Assembly (NCBI GenBank): GCA_002304945.1
Contig: DBPQ01000030.1
Coordinates: 13,670-25,054, forward strand
Direction: 5' to 3'
DNA length: 11,385 nt
Source: Actinomycetales bacterium UBA1416
Lineage (GTDB): Bacteria > Actinomycetota > Actinomycetes > Actinomycetales > Actinomycetaceae
Both the position numbers and the translations under genes were made by a program. Of this stretch, positions 1 to 6,329 are shown piece by piece. Numbering within the stretch: the first letter of the stretch is position 1; each line of letters begins with the position of its first letter. Below the pieces are notes generated by a model that was not told where the DNA came from, did no database searches, and worked only from the letters and a program-made list of their open reading frames with translations.

Positions 1-27
1 AACGACGGCGGCTGGTCGGCCGGCTGA
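1..27 (+). CDS. 3' end of an upstream gene (partial, unidentified)
   Basis: Frame 1 is open from the first base and reads NDGGWSAG followed by TGA at 25-27. A terminator-like hairpin begins 18 bases after this stop, which is what one expects at the end of a gene. Eight codons are too few to name a family. Other frames cannot be excluded. Confidence 0.4.
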   Translation, partial: NDGGWSAG

Positions 28-44
28 CCGACCCTCACCCGACG

Positions 45-80
45 ACCGGGGCGGCGCGAGATCTCTCGCACCGCCCCGGT
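45..80 (+). terminator. Terminator-like hairpin after the upstream gene
   Basis: Two 16-base arms (45-60 and 65-80) around an ATCT loop pair with a single mismatch (C/A on the + strand, which becomes a G-U wobble on the other strand). The stem is very GC-rich and is followed by TCTGCGTTCC, only weakly T-rich, as is common in actinobacterial intrinsic terminators. It lies between the presumed end of the upstream gene and the PadR promoter. The near symmetry means it could act on either strand. Confidence 0.6.
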
Positions 81-93
81 TCTGCGTTCCCTG

Positions 94-139
94 TCTCTCG
101 CCTCCAGCCCGACGTCTCTCTCGCCTCCAGCCAGACGTC
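94..139. repeat. Perfectly adjacent 23-bp tandem duplication
   Basis: Bases 94-116 and 117-139 are two adjacent copies of a 23-bp unit starting TCTCTCGCCTCCAGCC. They differ only at C110/A133. The copies lie between the terminator and the PadR promoter, outside any convincing ORF. No function is evident; a recent slippage duplication is the simplest reading. Confidence 0.85.
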
Positions 140-166
140 GCCCCCGAGCCTGCTGAACCGCGCCTC

Positions 167-203
167 TTGCATTGGTGTGTGTCACACACTATAGTCTGTG
201 ACA
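167..203 (+). promoter_or_regulatory. PadR-operon promoter with palindromic operator; leaderless start
   Basis: A -35 box TTGCAT (167-172) and a -10 box TATAGT (190-195) are separated by 17 bp. The -10 is at the centre of a 24-bp palindrome (180-203) with outer arms TGTCACA and TGTGACA; 11 of 12 base pairs are symmetric. The expected transcription start, about 7 bases after the -10, falls at about 202-203, which is the A of the PadR start codon. The mRNA would thus be leaderless. A dimeric PadR bound here would block RNA polymerase, so autorepression is the natural inference. Confidence 0.7.
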
Positions 204-544
204 TGTCAATGGACGAAACCTCTGCCGGGCACCTCCAGGAGCTGCGCCGGGGCACCGTGGTCCTGGCCTGCCTGGTGCGCCTGCGCACCCCCGACTACGG
301 CTACGCCCTGCTCGAGACCCTGGGCGGCCTCGGCATCACCGTGGACGCCAACACGCTCTACCCCCTGCTCCGGCGCCTCGAGAAGCAGGGCCTCCTCACC
401 AGCGAGTGGAACACGGACGAGGCGCGGCCCCGCAAGTTCTACCGCACGAGCCCCACGGGCGATGCCCTCGCCCGCATCCTCACCGACGACTGGCACCGCC
501 TCGACGACGCCGTCGCCCGCCTCACGAACGGAGACCCACGATGA
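203..544 (+). CDS. PadR-family transcriptional regulator
   Basis: A 113-residue protein with the winged-helix layout of small PadR regulators. It has an N-terminal helix (ELRRGTVVLACLVRL, about 13-27), the GYALLETL segment, the recognition region NTLYPLLRRLEKQGLL (about 50-65), the wing with RKFYRTSPTGDALA (about 77-90), and a short C-terminal dimerisation helix. These proteins are cytoplasmic dimeric DNA-binding repressors that often control adjacent membrane or transport genes. ATG 203 was chosen because the inferred transcription start coincides with it; ATG 209 is the alternative. An upstream TTG at 167 is in frame but is part of the -35 box. The stop overlaps the next start (ATGA), so the genes are probably translationally coupled. 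The ligand is unknown. Confidence 0.9.
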   Translation: MSMDETSAGHLQELRRGTVVLACLVRLRTPDYGYALLETLGGLGITVDANTLYPLLRRLEKQGLLTSEWNTDEARPRKFYRTSPTGDALARILTDDWHRLDDAVARLTNGDPR

Positions 545-1500
545 CCACCACCCTCGCCGACCGTTACGTCTGGGCCGCCGGCCGCAGCGTCCCGGAGGAC
601 CAACGCGCCGAGTTCGCCCGCGAACTGCGCGAACGCATCGGGGACGCGACGGACGCCCTGCGGGAGACCGGTCTCCCCGCGGCTGACGCCGAACGCGCCG
701 CCCTCACCGAGCTGGGTGACCCGGCAGCGCTCGCCGCGAGCTGGGCGGACCGGCCCCTCCACCTCATCGGGCCGCGCTACTTCCTCACCTGGTGGCGGAC
801 GCTGAAGCTCGTCCTGTCCATCGCGGTGCCGATCGTGTCCGGTGCGGTGCTGCTCGCGAAGCTCCTCGCCGACGCTCCGGTAATTGAGGCGCTGATGGAT
901 GCCCTCGGGGTGGGCTTCAACGTGGCCATGGGAGTCGCGTTCTGGATGACGCTCGCCTTCGCCCTCGTCGACCGCTACGGAGAGAAGGAACCCGCCGAGC
1001 AGTGGACCCCGGACAAGCTGCCGGAGCGGAAGGAGGGCTCGGGCGCGGGCGAGCTCGGAGAGCTGATCGCCTCGGTCGTGTTCCTCGCCGTCTTCGCCGC
1101 CCTCATCTTCTGGCAGCGCACCACCTCGGTCTACACCGATGCTGCCGGTGACCCCATCCAGTTCCTGAACCCGGACCTCTGGTCCTTCTGGATCCCGTGG
1201 TTCCTGGGGGTGGCCGCCCTCGAGGTCCTCTTCGGGATCGTGCTGTACCGCCGAGGATGGTCGTGGGCGCTCGCGATCTGGAACATCGCGCTGAACGCCG
1301 CGTTCGCCATCCCCGTGATCTGGCTCCTCCGCAGCGGTCAACTGGTCGATGACGCCTACCTCGACGCAGCCGGTTGGCCGTGGGGCGGCGCGGGTGACGT
1401 GATCCTCACGATCGTCACGATCGCCGTCGTCGCGGCCACGGCCTGGGACTCCATCGAGGGCGTCATCAAGACCGCGCGGGCGTCTGGCACCATGAGCTGA
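541..1500 (+). CDS. HAAS/permease-prefix-domain membrane protein, six predicted helices
   Basis: A 319-residue protein. Residues about 8-70 form a charged helical domain with the ELRERIGDATDAL and ALTELGDPAALAASW patterns of the HAAS (permease prefix / DUF1700-like) domain, which in many bacteria is encoded directly after a PadR regulator. About six hydrophobic helices follow, near residues 89-110, 121-143, 172-191, 215-236, 240-263 and 286-303, with a charged loop near 144-171. The start ATG 541 overlaps the PadR stop and has GGAG at 530-533. Its biochemical role is not known. The domain is thought to link membrane proteins to PadR-regulated envelope functions, but no transport or enzymatic motif is visible here. 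The family assignment rests on pattern recognition and operon context. Confidence 0.8.
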   Translation: MTTTLADRYVWAAGRSVPEDQRAEFARELRERIGDATDALRETGLPAADAERAALTELGDPAALAASWADRPLHLIGPRYFLTWWRTLKLVLSIAVPIVSGAVLLAKLLADAPVIEALMDALGVGFNVAMGVAFWMTLAFALVDRYGEKEPAEQWTPDKLPERKEGSGAGELGELIASVVFLAVFAALIFWQRTTSVYTDAAGDPIQFLNPDLWSFWIPWFLGVAALEVLFGIVLYRRGWSWALAIWNIALNAAFAIPVIWLLRSGQLVDDAYLDAAGWPWGGAGDVILTIVTIAVVAATAWDSIEGVIKTARASGTMS

Positions 1501-2177
1501 TGAGGCTCCTGCGCACCAGCCGGTCGCACCCGCTCAGCGTCGACTCGTTCGCGGTGGGGGCGGCCGGCGGCCGCGTCGGGATGGCCTCCTGCCCCGGCAA
1601 GCAGGGCCGGGACGTATGGGGTGGCCACTGGTCGCGTGACCTCGCCACGGACGTCACCGCGCTGAGGGACTGGGGCGCGGACGTCGTCGTCACCCTCGTG
1701 GAGGACCACGAGCTGGAACTGCTGAAGGTGCCGCAACTCGGAAACGCCGTCCAGGAGGCCGGGATGGCGTGGCGGCACGCACCGATCCCGGACATGCACG
1801 CCCCGGACGAACGCTTCGAGGCACTGTGGCCCGCGCTCGTGGCCGAGCTGAAGGAGACCCTGGACCGGGGTGGCCGGGTCGCGGTCCACTGCCGCGCGGG
1901 GCTGGGCCGCACCGGTGTGGTTGCAGCCCTTCTGGCCATCGAGTTCGGCGACACCCCCGCCCAGGCGATCCGGCGGGTCCGTGCCACGCGGCGGCGGGTC
2001 ATCGAGACGCCCGGCCAGCGGCGGTACGTGTACGACTACCGGCCGGTCACCCGTCCCGCCTCCGGCCCCCGCCCCACCATGAGCCTCGGGTCGGTGCGGT
2101 GGGTGGGAATCGCCGTCGTCGTCCTGGCGGGTGTCGCCCTCTGCCGGCGCCGACGGGCAGCGGCCGACGTGGCGTGA
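1500..2177 (+). CDS. CDKN3-like dual-specificity protein phosphatase with C-terminal membrane tail
   Basis: A 225-residue protein with the cysteine-phosphatase P-loop HCRAGLGRTG at 130-139: nucleophile Cys131 and phosphate-binding Arg137 of the C-x5-R motif. An upstream loop has Asp98 and Asp103 as general-acid candidates (PDMHAPD). The segment SCPGKQGRDVWGGHWSRDL near 30-48 resembles CDKN3-type bacterial phosphatases, which dephosphorylate Tyr or Ser/Thr residues or small phospho-substrates. After the catalytic domain (about 20-180) comes a Pro-rich linker and a short hydrophobic segment (WVGIAVVVLAGVALC, about 201-215) followed by RRRR. This suggests a tail anchor with the catalytic domain in the cytoplasm. 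The start overlaps the previous stop (TGATG), so it is probably coupled to the HAAS gene. The substrate is unknown. Confidence 0.85.
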   Translation: MRLLRTSRSHPLSVDSFAVGAAGGRVGMASCPGKQGRDVWGGHWSRDLATDVTALRDWGADVVVTLVEDHELELLKVPQLGNAVQEAGMAWRHAPIPDMHAPDERFEALWPALVAELKETLDRGGRVAVHCRAGLGRTGVVAALLAIEFGDTPAQAIRRVRATRRRVIETPGQRRYVYDYRPVTRPASGPRPTMSLGSVRWVGIAVVVLAGVALCRRRRAAADVA

Positions 2178-2204
2178 GCAGCGGGGTTGTCGCGCCCCGG
2201 ATGG

Positions 2205-2233
2205 TTGTCAGTGGTCGGTTGGATGATGGGTTC
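2205..2233 (+). promoter_or_regulatory. Possible leader/promoter motif of the DUF222 gene
   Basis: A TTGTCAGTGG string at 2205-2214 and GGATGATGGGTTC at 2221-2233 directly precede ATG 2234. TTGTCA resembles a -35 box, but no convincing -10 box lies 16-18 bp downstream. From memory, similar strings occur upstream of other actinobacterial DUF222 genes. I cannot verify this here, so confidence is low. Confidence 0.3.
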
Positions 2234-3715
2234 ATGCCGATCGAGATCCATGAGTTCCACCGCAACGGTGTGAGCGTGTTCGAGTGCGGCACGGTGGAGC
2301 ACCTGATGGATGCCTCCGGGTCGGGGGCGCAGGCGATCGTCATGTTGGAGAACTTCGCCGATCGGGCGGCGAACGAGGATGCCCTGCTGGCCTCGATCCG
2401 GACAGCGGCGAGGGCGGAGGCCCACGCCGCAGGGTTGAAGTCTCGGTACGCGGCCCGCCTGGCAGCCGCCGAGCGGCTCACGTTCGCCACCCACACCGGG
2501 ACGGTGGACGCCGCCACGGAAGAGATCGCCCTGGCCCTGCGGGTGACGAGGATCGAGGCCGAACGACTGCTCGCGGTTGGCCGCGCCATCACCGGGCCGT
2601 TCTGGGCCACCGGGGAGTCCCTGGACGCCGGGCGCATCACGTTCGCGAAGGCGTGGGTGATCGCCGACTGTCTCGGGGACGTCGCACTGCCGGTCGCGCT
2701 GCCCATCGAGGCGAAGGCCCTGGAACGGGCCCCGGAGCGCACGTCCGCGGAGTTGCGGCGCGACATCGAGCGGATGCTGATCGAGGTGGATCCCGACGCC
2801 GCCGACGACCGCGCCACGGCTGCGAGGGACAAGCGCACCGTGGGCCGGGTTCGCCCCGCACGTGACGGGATGGCCCGGATGTCAGTGTTCCTGCCCGCCC
2901 CGGATGCCATGATCCTGGATGGGGCCCTCGATGCGGCGGCCACTGCTGCCCACGCGGTCGGCGACGAGCGCACCACCGGGCAGGTGCGGGCCGACGCGCT
3001 CACCGCGTGGGCGGTGGCTGCTGCACGGAACGGGACAACGCTGACCACCACGGGTGGGGAGACCGTGACCTCCATCCCGGTGAAGGTGGCCGTCACCATC
3101 CCGTTGGAGGTCCTCGCCCGCGCCATCCCCGGTTTCACCCCACCCCCCACCATCGCGCAGGTCCTGCACGCCCAACTCACCGGCGATGATCCCGACACGG
3201 ACGCCGGCGCCAGCGGGGCCGCTGAGGGTCACCGCACCGAGGCACCCTGGCTGGAGGGCTACGGACCTCTCACCCCCGCCGTCGCCCGACTCCTCGCCGC
3301 GGGTGGAACCTGGCGACGCATCGTCACCGACACCCTCACCGGCGCACCCCTGGACGTGGGGAGGACCCGGTACACCCCACCGGCCCACCTGGCCACCCTG
3401 GTCCGGCTGCGGGACCGCACGTGCGTGCGGCCCGGCTGCTCGGTTCCGGCGCACCGTTGCGACCGCGACCACGTGCACGACTGGGCGGCCGGCGGACGCA
3501 CCTCCGCGGCCAACCTCGCAAGCCAGTGCCCCCGGGACCACGCCCTCAAGACCGCCGGCGCCGCCACCCCCGGACCCCTCCTACCGGACGGCACCCGCAC
3601 CTGGACGTCCGCCCTCGGCCACACCTACACCCGACCACCCGAGAGAGAACCCCGCCGCCGCGGCGGCGCGCTGGCGGTCTCGGCCGACAGGTTCGAGGGC
3701 CCACCACCCTTCTGA
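2234..3715 (+). CDS. DUF222 domain-containing HNH endonuclease-family protein
   Basis: A 493-residue protein in the usual size range for this multicopy actinobacterial family. The N-terminal two-thirds is the alanine-rich helical DUF222 region, including the RLTFATHTGTVDAATEEIAL and SLDAGRITFAKAWVIAD segments. The C-terminal HNH zinc-finger domain begins near residue 392: CVRPGC (Cys397 and Cys402), then a DHVHDW metal-binding core, an Asn in AANLASQC, and a final CPRDHALKTAG. Here the usual HH pair appears as DH, with the last His kept. The family is widely copied and often associated with mobile elements, but its function has not been established. ATG 2234 was preferred; ATG 2201 in the same frame would add 11 residues. 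Neither has a strong ribosome-binding site. It lies 56 bases after the phosphatase and is probably a separate unit. Confidence 0.9.
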   Translation: MPIEIHEFHRNGVSVFECGTVEHLMDASGSGAQAIVMLENFADRAANEDALLASIRTAARAEAHAAGLKSRYAARLAAAERLTFATHTGTVDAATEEIALALRVTRIEAERLLAVGRAITGPFWATGESLDAGRITFAKAWVIADCLGDVALPVALPIEAKALERAPERTSAELRRDIERMLIEVDPDAADDRATAARDKRTVGRVRPARDGMARMSVFLPAPDAMILDGALDAAATAAHAVGDERTTGQVRADALTAWAVAAARNGTTLTTTGGETVTSIPVKVAVTIPLEVLARAIPGFTPPPTIAQVLHAQLTGDDPDTDAGASGAAEGHRTEAPWLEGYGPLTPAVARLLAAGGTWRRIVTDTLTGAPLDVGRTRYTPPAHLATLVRLRDRTCVRPGCSVPAHRCDRDHVHDWAAGGRTSAANLASQCPRDHALKTAGAATPGPLLPDGTRTWTSALGHTYTRPPEREPRRRGGALAVSADRFEGPPPF

Positions 3716-3747
3716 GAGAGCCGCGCCGGGTGTGTGACGATGGGGCA

Positions 3748-4548
3748 GTGCTCCACCCCGATCTGAAGGCCGCGAGATTCATCCCGCGCTTCTCGTGGAC
3801 CCCGCCGCTCGTGCGGTTCATCCGCCGTCTGCCGATGCCGCCCACCCGCGTCCCCGGGGGCCTCAGTGTCACCAACCGCACCATCCCCGGGTCCGACGGC
3901 GCACCGGACGTCCGCGTCCGCCTCTACCGTCCCCTCGGCCTTCCCCCGGCCGCGCCCGCCCTGCTCTGGCTCCACGGCGGCGGCCACCTGATCGGGAAGC
4001 CCGAACAGGACGACCGGACCTGCCTCGAGTTCGCCCGCCGGGGCATGACGGTGGTCTCGGTGGACTACCGCCTCTCCCCCGAGCACCCCTTCCCCGCCGC
4101 CCTCGCCCAGCGTGCCCACGACGAGGGGAGGATCCGCCTCGCCCTCCAACTCCTCGTCTACCCCATGCTCGACGACCGCACCGTGCTGCGCGACGACGCC
4201 GCCCCCGCCGACCTGCGCGTCTGGACTCCCGGCAGCCACCGCCTCGGCTGGGCCTCCTACCTCGGCGTCCCACCGGGCAGCGCCGCCATCCCCGAGTACG
4301 CCGTCCCCGCACGCCGGACCGACCTCACCGGCCTGCCACCCGCGTGGATCGGGGTGGGCACCGCCGACCTCTTCCACGACGAGTGCGTCGCCTACGCCCG
4401 CCGCCTCGAGGCGGCCGGGGTGCCGGTCACGCTCGACGTGGTGGACGGTGCCTTCCACGGCTTCGACGCCGTCTTCCGGAACGCGTCCGTCACGCGCCGT
4501 TTCATCGGCGCGCAGGTGGCGGCCCTGCGGGAGACACTGGGGGTGTGA
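3748..4548 (+). CDS. Alpha/beta hydrolase (HSL/acetyl-hydrolase type) lacking the nucleophile segment; probable dead or decayed enzyme
   Basis: A 266-residue protein with clear HSL-family landmarks: oxyanion-hole HGGG (76-79), DYRLSPEHPFPAAL (106-119), acid Asp207 in GTADLF, and base His237 in AFHGFD. The expected block between PFPAAL and the ALQLLVYPMLDD strand, which carries the serine elbow GDSAGG, is missing: PFPAAL runs directly into AQRAHDEG. Family members are usually about 300-320 residues, so roughly 45-50 residues are absent. The frame is intact, so this is an in-frame deletion, not a frameshift. Esterase activity should be lost unless another residue substitutes. GTG 3748 was chosen because it gives the typical LHPDLKAARFIPRF N-terminus; GTG 3730 is an alternative. 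The stop overlaps the GTG start of the oxidoreductase gene, which may explain why the frame was kept. Confidence 0.85.
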   Translation: MLHPDLKAARFIPRFSWTPPLVRFIRRLPMPPTRVPGGLSVTNRTIPGSDGAPDVRVRLYRPLGLPPAAPALLWLHGGGHLIGKPEQDDRTCLEFARRGMTVVSVDYRLSPEHPFPAALAQRAHDEGRIRLALQLLVYPMLDDRTVLRDDAAPADLRVWTPGSHRLGWASYLGVPPGSAAIPEYAVPARRTDLTGLPPAWIGVGTADLFHDECVAYARRLEAAGVPVTLDVVDGAFHGFDAVFRNASVTRRFIGAQVAALRETLGV

Positions 4549-6206
4549 AGCGCGAGTACGACGTCGTGGTGGTGGGCTCCGGCTTCGGGGGATCGGTGGC
4601 GGCCCTCCGCCTGACGGAGAAGGGCTACCGGGTGGCCGTCGTCGAGGCGGGGCGTCGCTTCGCCGACGACGAGTTCCCCGAGACCTCCTTCGAACTCAGG
4701 AACTACCTCTTCGCCCCGCACCTCGGCTGCCTCGGCATCCAGCGCATCGACATGCTCGCCAACTGCCTCATCCTCTCCGGCGCGGGCGTCGGCGGCGGTT
4801 CGCTCGTGTACGGCAACACGCTCTACCAGCCGCCACAGGCGTTCTACGAGGACCCGGCCTGGGCCTCGATCGCCGACTGGCGCGCCGAACTCGCGCCCCA
4901 CTACGCCACTGCCGCCCGCATGCTCGGCGTCACCACGAACCCGATGCGCACGCCCGCGGACGACGTCATGGAGCGGGTTGCCACCGACATGGGTGTGGGG
5001 CACACGTTCCGGCCCACCGAGGTGGGCGTGCTGTTCGCCGGACCCGGACAGGCCGAGGGGCAGGACGTCCCCGATCCGTTCTTCGGCGGCGCGGGCCCCG
5101 CCCGCACCACCTGCACCGGCTGCGGCGGCTGCATGACCGGCTGCCGGGTGGGGGCCAAGAACACCCTCGTCAAGAACTACCTGTGGCTCGCGGAGGCGGC
5201 GGGGTGCGAGATCATCCCCCTCGCCACCGTGCGGCGCGTCCGCCCGCGTGCCGACGGCGCCGGTTACCAGGTGGACGTCGAGTCCACCTCCCGTCCCGGG
5301 CGGGACCGGGCGAGCATCCACGCCGGCCAGGTGGTGTTCGCCGCCTCCGCGCTCGGCACGCAGGCACTCCTGCACCGCATGAAGGCCGACGGCTTCCTCC
5401 CCCGCCTCTCCGAGCGGCTCGGCGCCCTCTCCCGCACCAACTCCGAGGCGCTCCTGGGCGTCACGGCAGCCGACCGATCCGTCGACTACAGCCGTGGCCC
5501 CGCGATCACCTCCTCCTTCCATCCCGATCCCCACACCCACGTGGAACCCGTCCGCTACGGCAGGGGCAGCAACGCCATGAACCTGCTGCAGACCGTGATG
5601 GCGGGCGAGGAGCCCGGGGTCCCCCGCTGGCGGACCTGGCTGGGCGAGATGTGGCGCGAACGCCGGACCCTGACGAAGCGGTGGGACATGAAGCACTGGT
5701 CCGAGCGCACCGTTATCGCCCTCGTGATGCAGACGCACTCCAACTCGATCACGGTGCACCCGCGCCGCTCCCGAGTCACCGGGCACCTGACCCTCACCTC
5801 CCGGCAGGGCGAGGGGGAGCCGAACCCCACGTACATCCCGATCGCGCACGAGGTGGCGCAGCGGATGCAGCGGGTGATGGGTGGCATGACGGGGGCGTCG
5901 ATCGGCGAGCCGTTCGACCGGCCCCTGACCGCCCACTTCCTCGGCGGGGCCACCATCGGGGCGACGGCGGACGACGGCGTCGTCGACGGCTGGCAGCGGG
6001 TGTTCGGCCACCCGGGGCTGCACGTCGTGGACGGCTCCGCGGTGACCGCGAACCTGGGGGTCAACCCGTCGCTCACCATCACCGCCCAGGCGGAGAGGGC
6101 GATGTCATTCTGGCCGAACAAGGGCGAGCGGGACCAGCGTCCTCCGGTCGGGGAACCCTACCGACGGGTGGAGCCCGTCGCGGCGACGGCGCCGGCCCTT
6201 CGCTGA
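4545..6206 (+). CDS. GMC-family FAD oxidoreductase, ChoD-like (putative cholesterol/3-hydroxysterol oxidase)
   Basis: A 553-residue flavoprotein. The FAD-binding Rossmann fold is at the N-terminus: VVVVGSGFGGSVAALRL with the glycine motif at 11-16 and ribose-binding Glu34 (VVEAG). The GAGVGGGSLVYGNTLY segment (80-94) is typical of cholesterol-oxidase-like GMC enzymes. Near the C-terminus, His464 (TAHFLGG) and Asn507 (VNPSLTIT) match the expected catalytic His/Asn pair, and HVVDGSAVTANLG is the second FAD contact. Four cysteines, 190, 193, 196 and 200 (TCTGCGGCMTGC), precede RVGAKNTLVKNYL, as in the mycobacterial ChoD subgroup. Family enzymes oxidise alcohols, but the substrate is not proven for this subgroup. 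The GTG 4545 start overlaps the hydrolase stop, and GGGAG lies at 4529-4533. No signal peptide is visible. Confidence 0.88.
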   Translation: MKREYDVVVVGSGFGGSVAALRLTEKGYRVAVVEAGRRFADDEFPETSFELRNYLFAPHLGCLGIQRIDMLANCLILSGAGVGGGSLVYGNTLYQPPQAFYEDPAWASIADWRAELAPHYATAARMLGVTTNPMRTPADDVMERVATDMGVGHTFRPTEVGVLFAGPGQAEGQDVPDPFFGGAGPARTTCTGCGGCMTGCRVGAKNTLVKNYLWLAEAAGCEIIPLATVRRVRPRADGAGYQVDVESTSRPGRDRASIHAGQVVFAASALGTQALLHRMKADGFLPRLSERLGALSRTNSEALLGVTAADRSVDYSRGPAITSSFHPDPHTHVEPVRYGRGSNAMNLLQTVMAGEEPGVPRWRTWLGEMWRERRTLTKRWDMKHWSERTVIALVMQTHSNSITVHPRRSRVTGHLTLTSRQGEGEPNPTYIPIAHEVAQRMQRVMGGMTGASIGEPFDRPLTAHFLGGATIGATADDGVVDGWQRVFGHPGLHVVDGSAVTANLGVNPSLTITAQAERAMSFWPNKGERDQRPPVGEPYRRVEPVAATAPALR

Positions 6207-6246
6207 CGCTCCTGTCCATCCCTCGATGAAGGGGCTTCCCACCGCC

Positions 6247-6252
6247 TATACT
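6247..6252 (+). promoter_or_regulatory. Promoter -10 box for the Hsp70-like/LuxR transcript
   Basis: TATACT at 6247-6252 is a near-consensus -10 box in an otherwise GC-rich gap between the oxidoreductase and Hsp70-like genes. The position 17 bp upstream (6224-6229, CGATGA) is a poor -35 box. The predicted start, about 7-8 bases downstream, falls at 6259-6260, exactly at an ATG. Activator dependence or a different sigma factor is possible. Confidence 0.55.
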
Positions 6253-6259
6253 GTGTAAC

Positions 6260-6328
6260 ATGCGGAGGGTCGGTCCCAGAGGCGGTAGCCCGAGATGCGG
6301 GACCGCCTCCGGGGGGGGGAGAGCGTGA
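6260..6328 (+). CDS. Possible leaderless upstream ORF (22 residues) in the Hsp70-like leader
   Basis: ATG 6260 sits at the inferred transcription start, so it could be translated as a leaderless message. The frame runs 22 codons (starting MRRVGPRGG, rich in Arg and Gly, one Cys) and stops at TGA 6326-6328, one base before the ATG of the Hsp70-like gene. It spans the leader hairpin and the G9 tract. Such an arrangement would couple its translation to that of the Hsp70-like gene. Evidence is positional only: there is no homology, and codon content cannot be judged at this size. Confidence 0.35.
   Translation: MRRVGPRGGSPRCGTASGGGRA
6279..6309 (+). promoter_or_regulatory. Hairpin in the Hsp70-like 5' leader
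   Basis: GAGGCGGT (6279-6286) pairs perfectly with ACCGCCTC (6302-6309), and inside this CCCG (6289-6292) pairs with CGGG (6298-6301) around an AGATG loop, leaving a 2-base AG bulge. It lies downstream of the -10 box, just before the G-rich ribosome-binding region, and no T-run follows. It is therefore more likely a leader structure affecting translation than a terminator. Confidence 0.5.
6311..6323 (+). promoter_or_regulatory. G9 tract merging into the ribosome-binding site
   Basis: Nine consecutive G (6311-6319) are followed by AGAG. GGAGAG at 6318-6323 lies 6 bases before ATG 6330 and is a good Shine-Dalgarno sequence. It supports ATG 6330 as the Hsp70-like start. The homopolymer is also a potential slippage site. 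Confidence 0.6.
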
Positions 6329-6329
6329 A

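Noticed and set aside
1769..2233. Upstream in-frame extension of the DUF222/HNH gene
   Set aside because: The extension overlaps the phosphatase gene in another frame, is Arg/Pro/Gly-rich as expected of shadow translation, and lacks family similarity. The start was placed at ATG 2234, with ATG 2201 as alternative.
3795..4544. Long N-terminal extension of the GMC oxidoreductase frame
   Set aside because: It is a Pro/Arg-rich shadow of the alpha/beta hydrolase gene. The FAD-binding motif expected at the very N-terminus begins just after GTG 4545.
4392..6023. Long open frame on the minus strand (543 codons)
   Set aside because: It is the antisense shadow of the GMC oxidoreductase in very GC-rich DNA. 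Its translation has no recognisable family motifs, while the + strand frame has FAD-binding and catalytic motifs.
6279..6309. Leader hairpin as a terminator of the oxidoreductase gene
   Set aside because: It lies downstream of a good -10 box, has no T-run, and is followed by G9 and a ribosome-binding site. A leader structure is the better reading.
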